This document shows positions 7,202-14,965 of a stretch of DNA of 64,000 nt, one piece after another. The translations under genes and the position numbers were made by a program. The stretch's first letter is position 1. Each line of letters begins with the position of its first letter. The notes under the pieces were generated by a model that was given only the letters and a program-made list of their open reading frames with translations, ran no database searches and was not told the DNA's origin. Source of the DNA: Pseudoclavibacter endophyticus (GTDB lineage Bacteria; Actinomycetota; Actinomycetes; Actinomycetales; Microbacteriaceae); the NCBI RefSeq assembly GCF_008831085.1, contig NZ_WBJY01000003.1, positions 1-64,000 on the forward strand. The letters are read 5' to 3'.

Positions 7202-8275
7202 GTGGGATTCGATCGACGTGTCACGTTGCGGTGCCTTTGCGAGGACCTGAATACGGACTGGGGCAACCATGCCGAACAGCAAGGGTTTCTGAACCTCCGG
7301 CGACTGATTCTTGACGGCGCTTCGACCAGTTCGATCGCTGAAGCCATGAAGTCATTGCACCCCGGTGGGCGCGCAGACCACCCGCTTGTGAACAGCTTCA
7401 TTGCCGCGTTTGCAGATGACAGCAGTGAGATCAGCCGGGAAGGCATCTCCGGCCTAACCGATCCCATGTGGTGGAAGCAGAAATCCACCCGGTGGAGGGG
7501 AGCGGCGACAGACGTGGAATGTCCAGGCCGCGAGCGTCGCGAGGTCTGGCTCTGTGCGGGAGGCCTTCGGGTAGCCAAGGATGATCGAGACTTCTACGCT
7601 CAATTCACACAGCGGCTCCAACGGCACGGTGCAGGCCGCTACTTGCCGAGCGAGGATGACCGTCGGTTGCAGGAAGTCGAGGCCACAGTTGCTTCATTGG
7701 AAGCATGGAAGGCCCAACTACGTCTTGCCGTGCTCATCGGCGTGCACGAGAGCCTCACCCGCCAAGAGTCCACGATGGTGCATGTGGCCAACCCAAAGGT
7801 GGGTTCGGACGAGCTACTTTTTCACCTCACCATCGACGTGGGCGTCGCGAGCGACGGTAGTGACCAGCTTGTGGAGGCGGTCTTGTCGTTCACAGCTCCA
7901 GAGCGCGAGCACCAAGCGGTTGCTAACCTCGGGATCGACACGCTGCGCAGCACCTTGAATACCGCGTCGGATGAATGGCGTGTCACGCCCGGCGCCGCCG
8001 ATGGGCAAATCTGGTCTGCACTCGTAGCCCCAGAAACCGTGGATGCTAGTCGGCAGTGTGCCGATGCAGGCGAGTTACCGGAAGAGATCGCGAACAGGAC
8101 GCTCCTGCTAGGTGTGACGTCTCACTATGTGAGGAAGCCAAGCATCGTTGAGGGGTACATCAATGGCGAGCCGGTGCCGGCATTGTGCGGCGTCTGGTTC
8201 GTGCCTACAACCGCACCCGACGGTCTCCCAGAGTGCGCCCAGTGCATCGATGCGCATTCGACTCTTAGGAACTGA
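7202..8275 (+). CDS. orphan protein with DUF3039-like cysteine tail
   Basis: 357 residues from GTG (AAGG 8-11 nt upstream; start uncertain). Residues 1-300 match nothing I recognise: helical N-terminal third, a charged coiled region around 150-170 (EDDRRLQEVEATVASLEAW), then a mixed alpha/beta part. The last 50 residues (SHYVRKPSIVEGYINGEPV... ALCGVWFVP...LPECAQC) copy the pattern of the actinobacterial DUF3039 family: HYV, GEPVxALCG, VP, and C-x-x-C, a probable zinc knuckle. The fusion of this tail to a large unknown domain, in a lower-GC two-gene unit with an HTH regulator, suggests an accessory toxin or defence protein. That is inference. Confidence 0.55.
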   Translation: MGFDRRVTLRCLCEDLNTDWGNHAEQQGFLNLRRLILDGASTSSIAEAMKSLHPGGRADHPLVNSFIAAFADDSSEISREGISGLTDPMWWKQKSTRWRGAATDVECPGRERREVWLCAGGLRVAKDDRDFYAQFTQRLQRHGAGRYLPSEDDRRLQEVEATVASLEAWKAQLRLAVLIGVHESLTRQESTMVHVANPKVGSDELLFHLTIDVGVASDGSDQLVEAVLSFTAPEREHQAVANLGIDTLRSTLNTASDEWRVTPGAADGQIWSALVAPETVDASRQCADAGELPEEIANRTLLLGVTSHYVRKPSIVEGYINGEPVPALCGVWFVPTTAPDGLPECAQCIDAHSTLRN

Positions 8276-8433
8276 CCCATACGACGGCGCGTGCAGTGGA
8301 GCCTCGCTCAACGCCGTTGTCAGTCCCCTTTGTTGATAGCGATCCTCCCAGGTGACTCGCATAGCAGCCCTGCCGTGATTCGAATCAAGGTAGTTCGGTG
8401 ACGCACGCGACGCGGTACATGCGTTCAGCAAGG

Positions 8434-8646
8434 TCAGCCCCTCCGGTGGTCGTGGAGACGTCGGAGCGTCGTCTGTTGCTGAGGCACACCGTTGACCCAT
8501 GCCTCGAGGGCTTCATCCTCTACGAGCCATCTGCCGGCGCGCACTCGCTGGATGCCTGGGAGTTCGCCCCGCTGTAAGGCCTTCAGGATCGTGTCGGGGT
8601 GGCGCCGAGCAATGTCGGCGGCCTCGCGGACGGTGAGTCTGGCCAT
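8434..8646 (-). CDS. small excisionase-like HTH protein A
   Basis: 70 residues consisting of a single winged HTH of the excisionase (HTH_17) type: LTVREAADIARRHPDTILKA as the HTH, then RVRAGRWLVEDEALEAW as the wing and last helix. Its ATG overlaps the stop of protein B (TGATG), so the two are co-translated. Such proteins act as excisionases, Cox-type repressors or plasmid/ICE regulators. No integrase is visible in the window. Confidence 0.65.
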   Translation of the reverse strand: MARLTVREAADIARRHPDTILKALQRGELPGIQRVRAGRWLVEDEALEAWVNGVPQQQTTLRRLHDHRRG

Positions 8647-8882
8647 CAGCCCGCGTGTCCTCTCTCTGTGAGCCAGTTCGTGACCTCGTCGAGGTCGTAC
8701 ATGATGACGCCCTCGCGCTTGTACCAGGGCGGGCCATTGCCCTCGCTCCGCCAGTTCCGGAGCGTCTTCTCGGACCGTTCGATGCGTTCGGCGAGCGCTC
8801 TCGGACCGATGTAGCGATCGAATTTCACAGGGGTGTTCCGTGCGGTGTTGGCGGCGGGCGTTGCGTCCTGATCGTGGTTCAT
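8646..8882 (-). CDS. small excisionase-like HTH protein B
   Basis: 78 residues from the ATG at 8882. It has a polar N-terminus (MNHDQDATPA...), then an excisionase-type fold: YIGPRALAERIERSEKTLRN as HTH and PWYKREGVIMYDLDEVTNWL as wing and helix. The start was chosen over the upstream in-frame ATG (8951) because a CACGCT -10 element lies 6 nt upstream. First gene of the A-B pair. Confidence 0.6.
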   Translation of the reverse strand: MNHDQDATPAANTARNTPVKFDRYIGPRALAERIERSEKTLRNWRSEGNGPPWYKREGVIMYDLDEVTNWLTERGHAG

Positions 8883-8888
8883 GCGCCC

Positions 8889-8894
8889 AGCGTG
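8889..8894 (-). promoter_or_regulatory. -10 element CACGCT, leaderless-type
   Basis: On the minus strand CACGCT is followed by 6 nt and the ATG at 8882. No ribosome-binding site is present. Confidence 0.35.
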
Positions 8895-9019
8895 CACCCG
8901 ACCACCGACATCCGGCGTGCGGTAAGTCTTACCGATCTGGCGCCGGCTCATCCCGCCCTAATGAGGTACGCGACCAATTCACCGTTGGAGAGACCTGCCT
9001 CACCTGAGACTTGGGCGGA

Positions 9020-9250
9020 TCAGATCCTGCTGCACTCGTCGATGTAGCGATCGATCTCGGACTGGCGGTAGCGAACCAGCCGGCCGAGCTTCAAGTACTT
9101 CGGACCGCGGCTCCGGCTGCCCTTCGAATCCAGGTAGCGCCATTCCCGCAGCAGCCCGACACGGACGCCGAGTCGTGCGGCGACCTCATGTTCGTTCATC
9201 AGCGGCTCGCGGTCTGGAATAACAGGGACGGTCACTGTCTTCTTGGTCAC
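9020..9250 (-). CDS. small excisionase-like HTH protein C
   Basis: 76 residues from a GTG at 9250; an upstream in-frame GTG at 9280 would add 10. HTH part: MNEHEVAARLGVRVGLLREW; wing: PKYLKLGRLVRYRQSEIDRY, the classic excisionase ending. A CACCAT hexamer lies 6 nt before the GTG at 9250. It is separate from A-B by 140 nt. Third of four related proteins in a row on this strand. Confidence 0.6.
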   Translation of the reverse strand: MTKKTVTVPVIPDREPLMNEHEVAARLGVRVGLLREWRYLDSKGSRSRGPKYLKLGRLVRYRQSEIDRYIDECSRI

Positions 9251-9295
9251 GAGGCCATGGTGGCGCAGAGTCACAGACACGGTCTATGGAGATCG

Positions 9296-9538
9296 CTATG
9301 GTCGACGAGCGAACCGGTCCGTCTGCGATCGCTTTCGCTTCTCGAGCCAGGCGACCACGTCTGCCCAGTCGTACGCCTTCGTGCGGGCATCGATCTCGAC
9401 CCAGACGGGGCCGGTGCCTTTCTCGCGATGATCCGCGAGCTTCCGGAGTGTCATGCCCGGGATACGCTCGCAGACCTGGGCAGGGGAGAGGTACTGGGGC
9501 AGGGTCTCGCTCCTGCCAGTGCGTACGGACGTGGTCAT
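9296..9538 (-). CDS. small excisionase-like HTH protein D
   Basis: 80 residues from ATG 9538 (MTTSVRTGRSETLPQYLSPA...). HTH: YLSPAQVCERIPGMTLRKLA; wing: GPVWVEIDARTKAYDWADVV, with a basic end. The frame extends to 9625, but a CATGCT -10 element 6 nt before the ATG at 9538 supports the shorter form. First transcribed of the four HTH genes. It borders the divergent MerR locus. Confidence 0.6.
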   Translation of the reverse strand: MTTSVRTGRSETLPQYLSPAQVCERIPGMTLRKLADHREKGTGPVWVEIDARTKAYDWADVVAWLEKRKRSQTDRFARRP

Positions 9539-9544
9539 GGGCCC

Positions 9545-9550
9545 AGCATG
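9545..9550 (-). promoter_or_regulatory. -10 element CATGCT, leaderless-type
   Basis: Minus-strand CATGCT, then 6 nt (GGGCCC), then the ATG at 9538. Confidence 0.4.
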
Positions 9551-9782
9551 TCGCCCCCGATCGGATCGCGGCTCGACGTGCCCACATTTTGCCCACACTT
9601 GCGGGCGATTCGCTCCTCTCGCCATGATCGAACTGCGCTGTACTCGCCTAGAGTGATGCGGATCGTGGCGTGTTCTCCGTCATCCGGCGGGGCGTTGGGG
9701 ATGCCGTGTTCCCCCGGGGCGGTGCTCTTCCCCAGCTCGACTCGTGCGGCCGGCATGAGGCTGCACGAGGCCGTGACGAGGG

Positions 9783-9813
9783 TTGACCTTGCCCCTGGGG
9801 CAACCAGTGTGCT
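9783..9813 (+). promoter_or_regulatory. MerR-type promoter/operator with 19-nt spacer
   Basis: -35 TTGACC (9783-9788), a spacer of 19 nt, then -10 TGTGCT (9808-9813). The spacer holds the perfect palindrome TTGCCCCTGGGGCAA (9789-9803). An over-long spacer with a dyad between the hexamers is the hallmark of promoters activated by DNA distortion by MerR-family proteins. It drives the pair 9861-11149, whose second gene encodes such a regulator, so autoregulation is likely. Confidence 0.6.
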
Positions 9814-9860
9814 CAGAACCGGCCCATCCGAGAGCCGGGTGGCGACCAGGAGGAGTACCG

Positions 9861-10352
9861 ATGACGGCATTCACTGTCGAAGAGCGCGCTGAACGTCCCT
9901 GGGTCGGAGTTTCCTTGACCGGCGACCTTGCTCACTGGGGCCGCGTGAACGCGCACGTCCCGCTGATCTACGCCGCGCTCGCGGCGGCCGGGGAGATTCC
10001 CGAGGGTGGACCGATCTACCAGTACCACCGGATGCGAACGGTCGCTGATCCGATGGACATCACCGTTTCGGTTCCGGTGGCCGCGGTCGTGGAGGTTGGC
10101 GACGGATTCGAGACCGGCGTCATCCCCGCTGGCCGCTACCTCGTGGCTCGCCCGGAAGGTGGCCCAGATACGTTGGGCCGGGTGCACGGAGAGATGTGGC
10201 AGTGGGCCAACGTACAAGGACTGGAGTTGGCGATCGAGGAACGGGCCGACGGCATCCACTGGCGTGCGCGAACCGAGCAGTTCCTGACCGACCCGCAGAC
10301 CGAGCCTGATCGCAGCAAGTGGGCGGTCGAAGTCGCATACTTGCTGCAGTGA
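9861..10352 (+). CDS. GyrI-like effector-binding domain protein
   Basis: 163 residues. A single SOUL/GyrI-like small-molecule-binding domain: TVEERAERPWVGVSLTG at the start, then alternating beta strands and the typical VIPAGRYLVARPEGG...HGEMWQWA segment. Free-standing GyrI-like proteins bind or hydrolyse cationic or hydrophobic compounds. AGGAGGAG at 9848-9855 is a strong ribosome-binding site. It is translationally coupled to the MerR gene, whose GTG overlaps its stop. The pair probably forms a drug- or toxin-sensing unit. Confidence 0.7.
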   Translation: MTAFTVEERAERPWVGVSLTGDLAHWGRVNAHVPLIYAALAAAGEIPEGGPIYQYHRMRTVADPMDITVSVPVAAVVEVGDGFETGVIPAGRYLVARPEGGPDTLGRVHGEMWQWANVQGLELAIEERADGIHWRARTEQFLTDPQTEPDRSKWAVEVAYLLQ

Positions 10353-11149
10353 GCGCGAAGGCCAGACTGTCGATCGGGGAGTTCAGCCGTCTCACCTGGC
10401 TGTCACCGAAGGCGCTTCGACTGTACGAGCGGCGTGGTCTTCTCCTTCCGGATTTCGTCGATGAGTACACGGGCTACCGCTATTACCGACCTTCCCAGGC
10501 GGAGCGCGCGCGGACGATCGCGTTGCTCCGCCGTGTGGGGATGCCGTTGGAGCGGATCGGCGCGGTGCTCGGCTCCACGGGGCAGCATCGGCGTGCGTTG
10601 ATCGAGGCGTACCGCGTTGAAACCACTCGTGCACATCAACGCGCTGTTGTGCTGCTCGACGGCCTCGCCGGCAGCCTCGCCGATGAGGAGACGCCCGAGG
10701 ACCCGCCGAGTGTGCAAAGCCGCGTTGTGACCCCTCGGGCATTCATCTCGACCACACTTCGAACAACCGCAGCCGATCTCCCCGCGCACATTGAGCGAAG
10801 CGCTGCCGGGCTCCTCGACCGGGCCGGGGCGACGGTCGATCGGGCTCAGCCACTCATGGTCGTGTACCACGGCGAAGTGAGCTGGGAGTCGGACGGGCCG
10901 ATTGAAGTCCGCGTGCCCATCGTCGACAGGGCTGCCGCCGACGGTGTCGAGCCTGAGGGGATGGAGTTCTACGCCGAGGTTGCGTTCGCCGAGGTCCAAT
11001 TCCCTACGATCCTCCGCTTCTTCGATGCGGTGCGGGACGCGGCGGCACGCGGTGCATACCGACCATCGGGGTCGCCGCGCGAAATCTACCTCGAGGGCGA
11101 CCCGTTCCGGTGTCAAGTCGCGCAACGCTACATCGAGCTGCCGAACTGA
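10349..11149 (+). CDS. MerR-family transcriptional regulator with GyrI-like effector domain
   Basis: 266 residues from a GTG overlapping the upstream stop (GTGA). Residues about 6-75 are a MerR-type winged helix (SIGEFSRLTWLSPKALRLYERRGLL, then TGYRYYRPSQ), followed by a coiled dimerisation helix and a C-terminal effector-binding domain (about 125-266, AFISTTLRTTAADLPAHIER...). The family (BmrR/TipA-like) activates promoters with 19-nt spacers when a hydrophobic ligand is bound. Such a promoter precedes the operon at 9783, so it likely controls itself and the GyrI-like protein. Confidence 0.75.
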   Translation: MSAKARLSIGEFSRLTWLSPKALRLYERRGLLLPDFVDEYTGYRYYRPSQAERARTIALLRRVGMPLERIGAVLGSTGQHRRALIEAYRVETTRAHQRAVVLLDGLAGSLADEETPEDPPSVQSRVVTPRAFISTTLRTTAADLPAHIERSAAGLLDRAGATVDRAQPLMVVYHGEVSWESDGPIEVRVPIVDRAAADGVEPEGMEFYAEVAFAEVQFPTILRFFDAVRDAAARGAYRPSGSPREIYLEGDPFRCQVAQRYIELPN

Positions 11150-11272
11150 CATCTGCACTCCGCCCAACAGGAACGCTGCGGCAGGGTCCTCGCTGGGATC
11201 ACCCATGACCTCCCTCAGTGACGCCGCCGAGGTAACGAATCGATAGAGGTCGCGAGTCGGCTGGGAAATGCC

Positions 11273-11301
11273 TCGACACCGGCTGAAAGCTCTGGAAATA
11301 T
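11273..11301 (+). promoter_or_regulatory. promoter TCGACA-17-AAATAT, leaderless-type
   Basis: -35 TCGACA (11273-11278), 17-nt spacer, -10 AAATAT (11296-11301), then 6 nt to the ATG at 11308. Both hexamers and all spacings are near ideal. Confidence 0.5.
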
Positions 11302-11307
11302 GCAGTT

Positions 11308-12192
11308 ATGGCGACATCGCGACGCAGGGCGACGAGGCGGATCCCCGCGCTCGCGCTGGCGCTCGGCGTCGTGGCGGGCGGCATTACGGTGGGCATGGCC
11401 CCGGCCTCGCCCCAGGCCTTCGCGAGCGCTGCCGACGGCGCCGAGGCGCCGGGCCAGGCGACGCCGGCTGTAACGACCGACAAGGGCGAGTACCTGACCA
11501 CCGGGACCGTCGAGTACATTGGCACGAACTTCGTCCCGGGTGATCCCGTCAGGATCATCGTGGAAGGTCCGCTGAGCGGCGCCTTTGACGGCGAGGCTGA
11601 TGCCGACGGTTCCGTCGGCGGCACGCTGCAGATCGTCGAGGTCACCGACGACGGGGTGACGACGGGCAACACCCTCGACTGGACGCCGGGCCACTACACG
11701 CTCACCCTGTCGCAGGAGGTGCCCGTCGCCGAGCCCGAGTGCTTGGCGCCGGTCGATTCGGACGCGCCGACGCCCACGCCACCGGAGATGACCCCGACCC
11801 CGACCGCCACGACGGGCACGGACGGCGACGACGACGCCCAGGCGCCCGGCGAGACCGGCGGCGACGACGGCACCGACAGCATCCCCGGCACCGACGGCGC
11901 CCACGCCGACGCGGGCGATGACGCCGATGACGGCACGACGGGCGCCCTAGGCCCTGCCCCGGAGAGCGAGACCGTCAAGTCCGCATGCGGCCCGACGGTT
12001 CCCCTCGAAGCAACGACAACCTTCTCCGTCGTCGAACCGGACCCCGCTGCCGCGCAGCCCGTCGACGGCGGCGACCAGCTCGCTCCGACCGGTTCCGATG
12101 ACCACCTCGGCATCGCCGGCATCGGCCTCCTTGCGCTCGCGGCGGGCGCAACGGCGCTCGCGTGCCTCCGACGACGCTCCCGAACGCAGTAA
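11308..12192 (+). CDS. secreted cell-wall-anchored protein with LAPTG sorting signal
   Basis: 294 residues. A twin-Arg-like basic N-terminus (MATSRRRATRR) and hydrophobic core make a signal peptide ending near residue 40. Residues 50-145 are a beta-rich domain (DKGEYLTTGTVEYIGTNFVPGDPVRI...). A Pro/Thr- and Asp/Gly-rich, low-complexity linker (about 150-215) follows. The C-terminus has LAPTG (258-262), a hydrophobic span and RRRSRTQ. LAxTG is the motif used by class E sortases of high-GC actinobacteria. Likely a surface-displayed protein. The two Cys in the middle (C145, C227 approximate) may form a disulfide. Confidence 0.75.
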   Translation: MATSRRRATRRIPALALALGVVAGGITVGMAPASPQAFASAADGAEAPGQATPAVTTDKGEYLTTGTVEYIGTNFVPGDPVRIIVEGPLSGAFDGEADADGSVGGTLQIVEVTDDGVTTGNTLDWTPGHYTLTLSQEVPVAEPECLAPVDSDAPTPTPPEMTPTPTATTGTDGDDDAQAPGETGGDDGTDSIPGTDGAHADAGDDADDGTTGALGPAPESETVKSACGPTVPLEATTTFSVVEPDPAAAQPVDGGDQLAPTGSDDHLGIAGIGLLALAAGATALACLRRRSRTQ

Positions 12193-12318
12193 TCCCGGAC
12201 GACCCACGCCACCTCCTCCCGGCACCCCGGCCACCGCCCCTTTTCCACTGCGAACGGGGGCGGTGCCCGTTGGCGATGGCGCGACGCCCTCATGAAAGCG
12301 CCACGACCGCATCCAAAG

Positions 12319-12347
12319 TTGTTGCGTTTGCATAGACGTGCCATGAT
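12319..12347 (+). promoter_or_regulatory. promoter TTGTTG-17-CATGAT, leaderless-type
   Basis: -35 TTGTTG (12319-12324), 17-nt spacer, -10 CATGAT (12342-12347), then 6 nt (GGCGTC) to the ATG at 12354. Confidence 0.5.
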
Positions 12348-12353
12348 GGCGTC

Positions 12354-13418
12354 ATGGCGAATGCATCTCTCGGAGCGGTCGAACTCGGCCTCGACACGTT
12401 CGGTGACGTGACCGACGGTCTCGACGGCGAGCCACTGTCGCAGGCTCAGGTCATCCGCAACGTCGTTGAGCAGGCGCGGCTCGCCGACCGGGTCGGCGTC
12501 GACTTCATCGGGATCGGCGAGCATCACCGCGACGACTTCGCGGTGTCGTCACCAGAGACCGTGCTCGCGGCGATCGCGACCGTGACCGAACGCATCCGCC
12601 TCGGCACCGCCGTCACCGTGCTCTCGAGCGACGACCCCGTGCGCGTGTTCCAGCGGTTCGCGACCCTCGATGCCGTCTCGAACGGCCGGGCCGAGGCGAT
12701 CGTCGGGCGCGGCTCGTTCACCGAGTCGTTCGGGCTGTTCGGGCTCAGCCTCCAGGACTACGACGTCCTGTTTGCCGAGAAGCTCGACCTCTTCGCCAAG
12801 CTCGTCGAGGCCGACGGGCCGGTCTCGTGGTCAGGCAGCGTGCGGGCGCGACTCGACGAGGTCACCGTGTATCCCCGGCTGGAGCACCGGCCGCTGAAGA
12901 CCTGGGTCGCCGTCGGTGGAACCCCCGAGTCGGTCGTGCGGGCGGCGCAGTACGGGATGCCGCTCATGCTGGCGATCATCGGCGGTGGTCATGAGCGCTT
13001 CGCGCCGTTCGTGCGGCTCTACCGCCAAGCGCTCGAGAAGTTCGAGCGGCCGGTCGATCTCCCGGTGGGCGCGCACTCGCCTGGCCACGTCGCCGAGAGT
13101 GACCGGGAGGCGCGTGATCAGTACTACGAGGGCTATATCGAAATGATGGCCCGCATCGGGCGCGAGCGGGGCTGGAGCCGCATGACGCGCGAGCACTTCG
13201 AGGAGGAGGTCGAGCACGGGGCGCTCTTCGTCGGCTCGACCGAGACGGTCGCCCGGCGAATCGCGCACGCCGTGCGCGTGCTCGGCCTTGCCCGGTTCGA
13301 CCTCAAGTACTCGGCGGGAACGCTGCCGCACGAGCATTCGATGCGGTCGATCGAGCTGTACGGCACCGAGGTGATCCCCCGCGTCCGCGAGCTGCTCAAC
13401 GCCGAGGCGGTCGCGTAA
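12354..13418 (+). CDS. LLM-class flavin-dependent oxidoreductase (luciferase-like)
   Basis: 354 residues with the bacterial-luciferase TIM-barrel pattern: GVDFIGIGEHHRDDFAVSSPETVLAAIATVTERIRLGTAVTVLSSDDPVRVFQRFATLDAVSNGR region at residues 43-115 and GRGSF...FGLFG following. Such enzymes use FMN or F420 to oxidise aldehydes, ketones or thio compounds; the substrate is unknown. Monocistronic behind a leaderless-type promoter, converging on the IclR gene with a shared hairpin. Its place at the edge of the catabolic block may be incidental. Confidence 0.8.
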   Translation: MANASLGAVELGLDTFGDVTDGLDGEPLSQAQVIRNVVEQARLADRVGVDFIGIGEHHRDDFAVSSPETVLAAIATVTERIRLGTAVTVLSSDDPVRVFQRFATLDAVSNGRAEAIVGRGSFTESFGLFGLSLQDYDVLFAEKLDLFAKLVEADGPVSWSGSVRARLDEVTVYPRLEHRPLKTWVAVGGTPESVVRAAQYGMPLMLAIIGGGHERFAPFVRLYRQALEKFERPVDLPVGAHSPGHVAESDREARDQYYEGYIEMMARIGRERGWSRMTREHFEEEVEHGALFVGSTETVARRIAHAVRVLGLARFDLKYSAGTLPHEHSMRSIELYGTEVIPRVRELLNAEAVA

Positions 13419-13419
13419 A

Positions 13420-13435
13420 GGCGCGCGAACGCGCC
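13420..13435. terminator. bidirectional hairpin between convergent genes
   Basis: GGCGCG-CGAA-CGCGCC, a 6-bp GC stem with a stable CGAA tetraloop, fills the whole gap between the convergent LLM oxidoreductase and IclR genes. Confidence 0.5.
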
Positions 13436-13436
13436 C

Positions 13437-14186
13437 TCACGAAACGGCTCGCGCGATGCGCGCAGCGGCCGCCGTCAACGAATCGGCCACGAGTTCCGCG
13501 TCATCGAGCTCGGCGATCGACACGATCGAGATGGCGAGCAGGTTCGGCTCGCTCGAGATCGGCATCGGGACGGCGATCGACCGCAGGCCGGGAATGACCT
13601 CGTCGTGACTGGTGGCGTAGCCGCGGGTGCGGGTCTCGCGCACCCGCTCCTCGTCGACCGCGAGCCCCGACTCCACGACGGAGGCCAGCTCGTCGTCGCT
13701 CATGCCCGCGAGCACCGCGTAGCCCGTCGAGCCGCGATTGACGTCGTGCCTCGTGCCGGGGCGCTGCGCGATCGACGCGTGCGCGTCGCGCGGCTCCACG
13801 CTCAGCAGCGTGACGACCTGGAAGCGGTCGAGTACGCCGACGAACGCCGTCACCCCGAACCGCTCGGCGATGCGCGAGAGCTCCGGCTGGGCGACCTGCT
13901 GCAGGCCTCGCGACACCCCGCGGGCGAGCGCGGCGATGCCGGGGCCGAGCCGGAGCCGACCCGAGGCGTCGCGGCTGACGAGCCCGTGGTCCTCGAGTGT
14001 GCGCAGTATCCGATACACGACCGAGCGATGAAGGCCGAGACCCTCGGCGACCTCGGCGATCGTGAGGGGGCCGTTCGCCTCGCCGAGCAGTTCGAGTGCC
14101 TGGAGCCCCCGGCTCAGGGTCTGCGAATGCGTCGACCGGGCGCCCGTGGTCGACGCTGCCCGAGCATCCGCACGTGTGTTCGTCAT
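13437..14186 (-). CDS. IclR-family transcriptional regulator
   Basis: 249 residues. N-terminal winged HTH at about 20-80 (SRGLQALELLGEANGPLTIAEVAEGLGLHRSVVYRILRTLEDHGLV) and a C-terminal IclR effector domain (AFVGVLDRFQVVTLLSVEP...RGSTGYAVLAGMSDDE...GYATSHDEVIPGLRSIAVPM). IclR-type proteins commonly control aromatic-acid and C2/C3 catabolism. Divergent from nothing immediate; it lies upstream of the aldehyde dehydrogenase and O-demethylase genes and is the best candidate in the window for their control. Start 14186 is chosen because CACCAT lies 6 nt upstream and the sequence before it is not family-like. Confidence 0.8.
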   Translation of the reverse strand: MTNTRADARAASTTGARSTHSQTLSRGLQALELLGEANGPLTIAEVAEGLGLHRSVVYRILRTLEDHGLVSRDASGRLRLGPGIAALARGVSRGLQQVAQPELSRIAERFGVTAFVGVLDRFQVVTLLSVEPRDAHASIAQRPGTRHDVNRGSTGYAVLAGMSDDELASVVESGLAVDEERVRETRTRGYATSHDEVIPGLRSIAVPMPISSEPNLLAISIVSIAELDDAELVADSLTAAAARIARAVS

Positions 14187-14192
14187 GCTCAC

Positions 14193-14198
14193 ATGGTG
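14193..14198 (-). promoter_or_regulatory. -10 element CACCAT, leaderless-type
   Basis: Minus-strand CACCAT, 6 nt (GTGAGC), ATG at 14186. A weak -35 (CGCACA) lies 17 nt further upstream. Confidence 0.4.
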
Positions 14199-14306
14199 CC
14201 AGAGTGCCGCAGATTTGTGCGATATCCGGAATCCGCTGCGCTGCCCGCATTGTGGCGTGCAGCCGTGTGCGCATTCCGGTCGCTTCACCAGCGCCAAGAA
14301 GCGCGG

Positions 14307-14337
14307 CAGGGGCCCTCGCTCGACGCGAGGACCCCTG
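14307..14337 (-). terminator. hairpin downstream of lipoprotein gene
   Basis: CAGGGG-C-CCTCGC and GCGAGG-A-CCCCTG form a 13-position stem with one mismatch and a 5-nt loop (TCGAC), 18 nt after the stop of the minus-strand lipoprotein gene. No U-run follows on that strand. Confidence 0.5.
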
Positions 14338-14354
14338 TCGTCGTATGCGGAGGG

Positions 14355-14855
14355 CTACTTGTTCGAGCCCGCGAGCGTGCCGGCGGTCGGCTCCTGGTCG
14401 TAGATGATGCACTGGATGAGGCGGTCGTCCTGCTGCTCCCACCCATCCTGCGTCGGCACGAAGTACGTCGCGTAGAGCTGCGAACTGCCGTAGTCGACGC
14501 CGACGAACTCGGTGAACGCGTCCCCTTCACAGAACTCCTTCGCCTGATCTTCGATGTCGCTCGGGAAGTCGCCCTCGGGCAGTTCGAGCTCGTCGAAGAC
14601 CTCGTAGTCGTGCGGCTCGGCGCAGGGGATGAGCTCGACGTCGGACACCTCGGTGCCATCGGGCTCGTTGAGGCAGTCGCCGACCTGCACGGCGAAGACG
14701 CTGTCTTCGGCCGTCTCGGTGACCTGGCCGTCGTCGCCGCGGTCGGCGCCGCCGCCGCCGAGCACGCCGCCGAGCAGCGAGCAGCCGCTGAGCGCGAGCG
14801 TCAGGGCCAGGGTCGAGGCGCCGATGACGCCGGCACGCGCGATCTTCTTTGACAT
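14355..14855 (-). CDS. septum-formation-family lipoprotein
   Basis: 166 residues. A lipoprotein signal peptide (MSKKIARAGVIGASTLALTLALSGC) places the lipidated Cys at residue 25 with lipobox L-S-G-C. A Gly-rich linker follows, then the domain VQVGDCLNEPDG...VELIPCAEPHDYEVFDELEL, the pattern of the actinobacterial Septum_form/DUF4190-associated domain with paired cysteines. Extracytoplasmic, membrane-anchored; exact role unknown. The longer upstream frame (to 15104) is rejected because the signal peptide must be N-terminal. Confidence 0.75.
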   Translation of the reverse strand: MSKKIARAGVIGASTLALTLALSGCSLLGGVLGGGGADRGDDGQVTETAEDSVFAVQVGDCLNEPDGTEVSDVELIPCAEPHDYEVFDELELPEGDFPSDIEDQAKEFCEGDAFTEFVGVDYGSSQLYATYFVPTQDGWEQQDDRLIQCIIYDQEPTAGTLAGSNK

Positions 14856-14965
14856 GAGAAGCCTTCCTTGAGGTGGTCTGGCGTGCGCGGGGCGGGTCGG
14901 CGGGCTGGCGCACCGGCGCGGTTCCCCCTCCGCGACGCGCTCAAGCCTAGGGGGAGTGGGGGGCT

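Larger units (their letters stand above)
9539..9860. other. divergent intergenic region between HTH cluster and MerR locus
   Basis: 322 nt without a convincing gene. It carries the -10 element of HTH gene D at its left end (9545-9550, minus strand, CATGCT) and a MerR-type promoter at 9783-9813 (plus strand). It is the most likely place for the border between the accessory region and the core chromosome, but I found no attachment-site repeat. Confidence 0.5.

Noticed and set aside
9539..9860. Prophage attachment site
   Set aside because: No tRNA, no integrase and no pair of direct repeats could be found, so the border is not placed.
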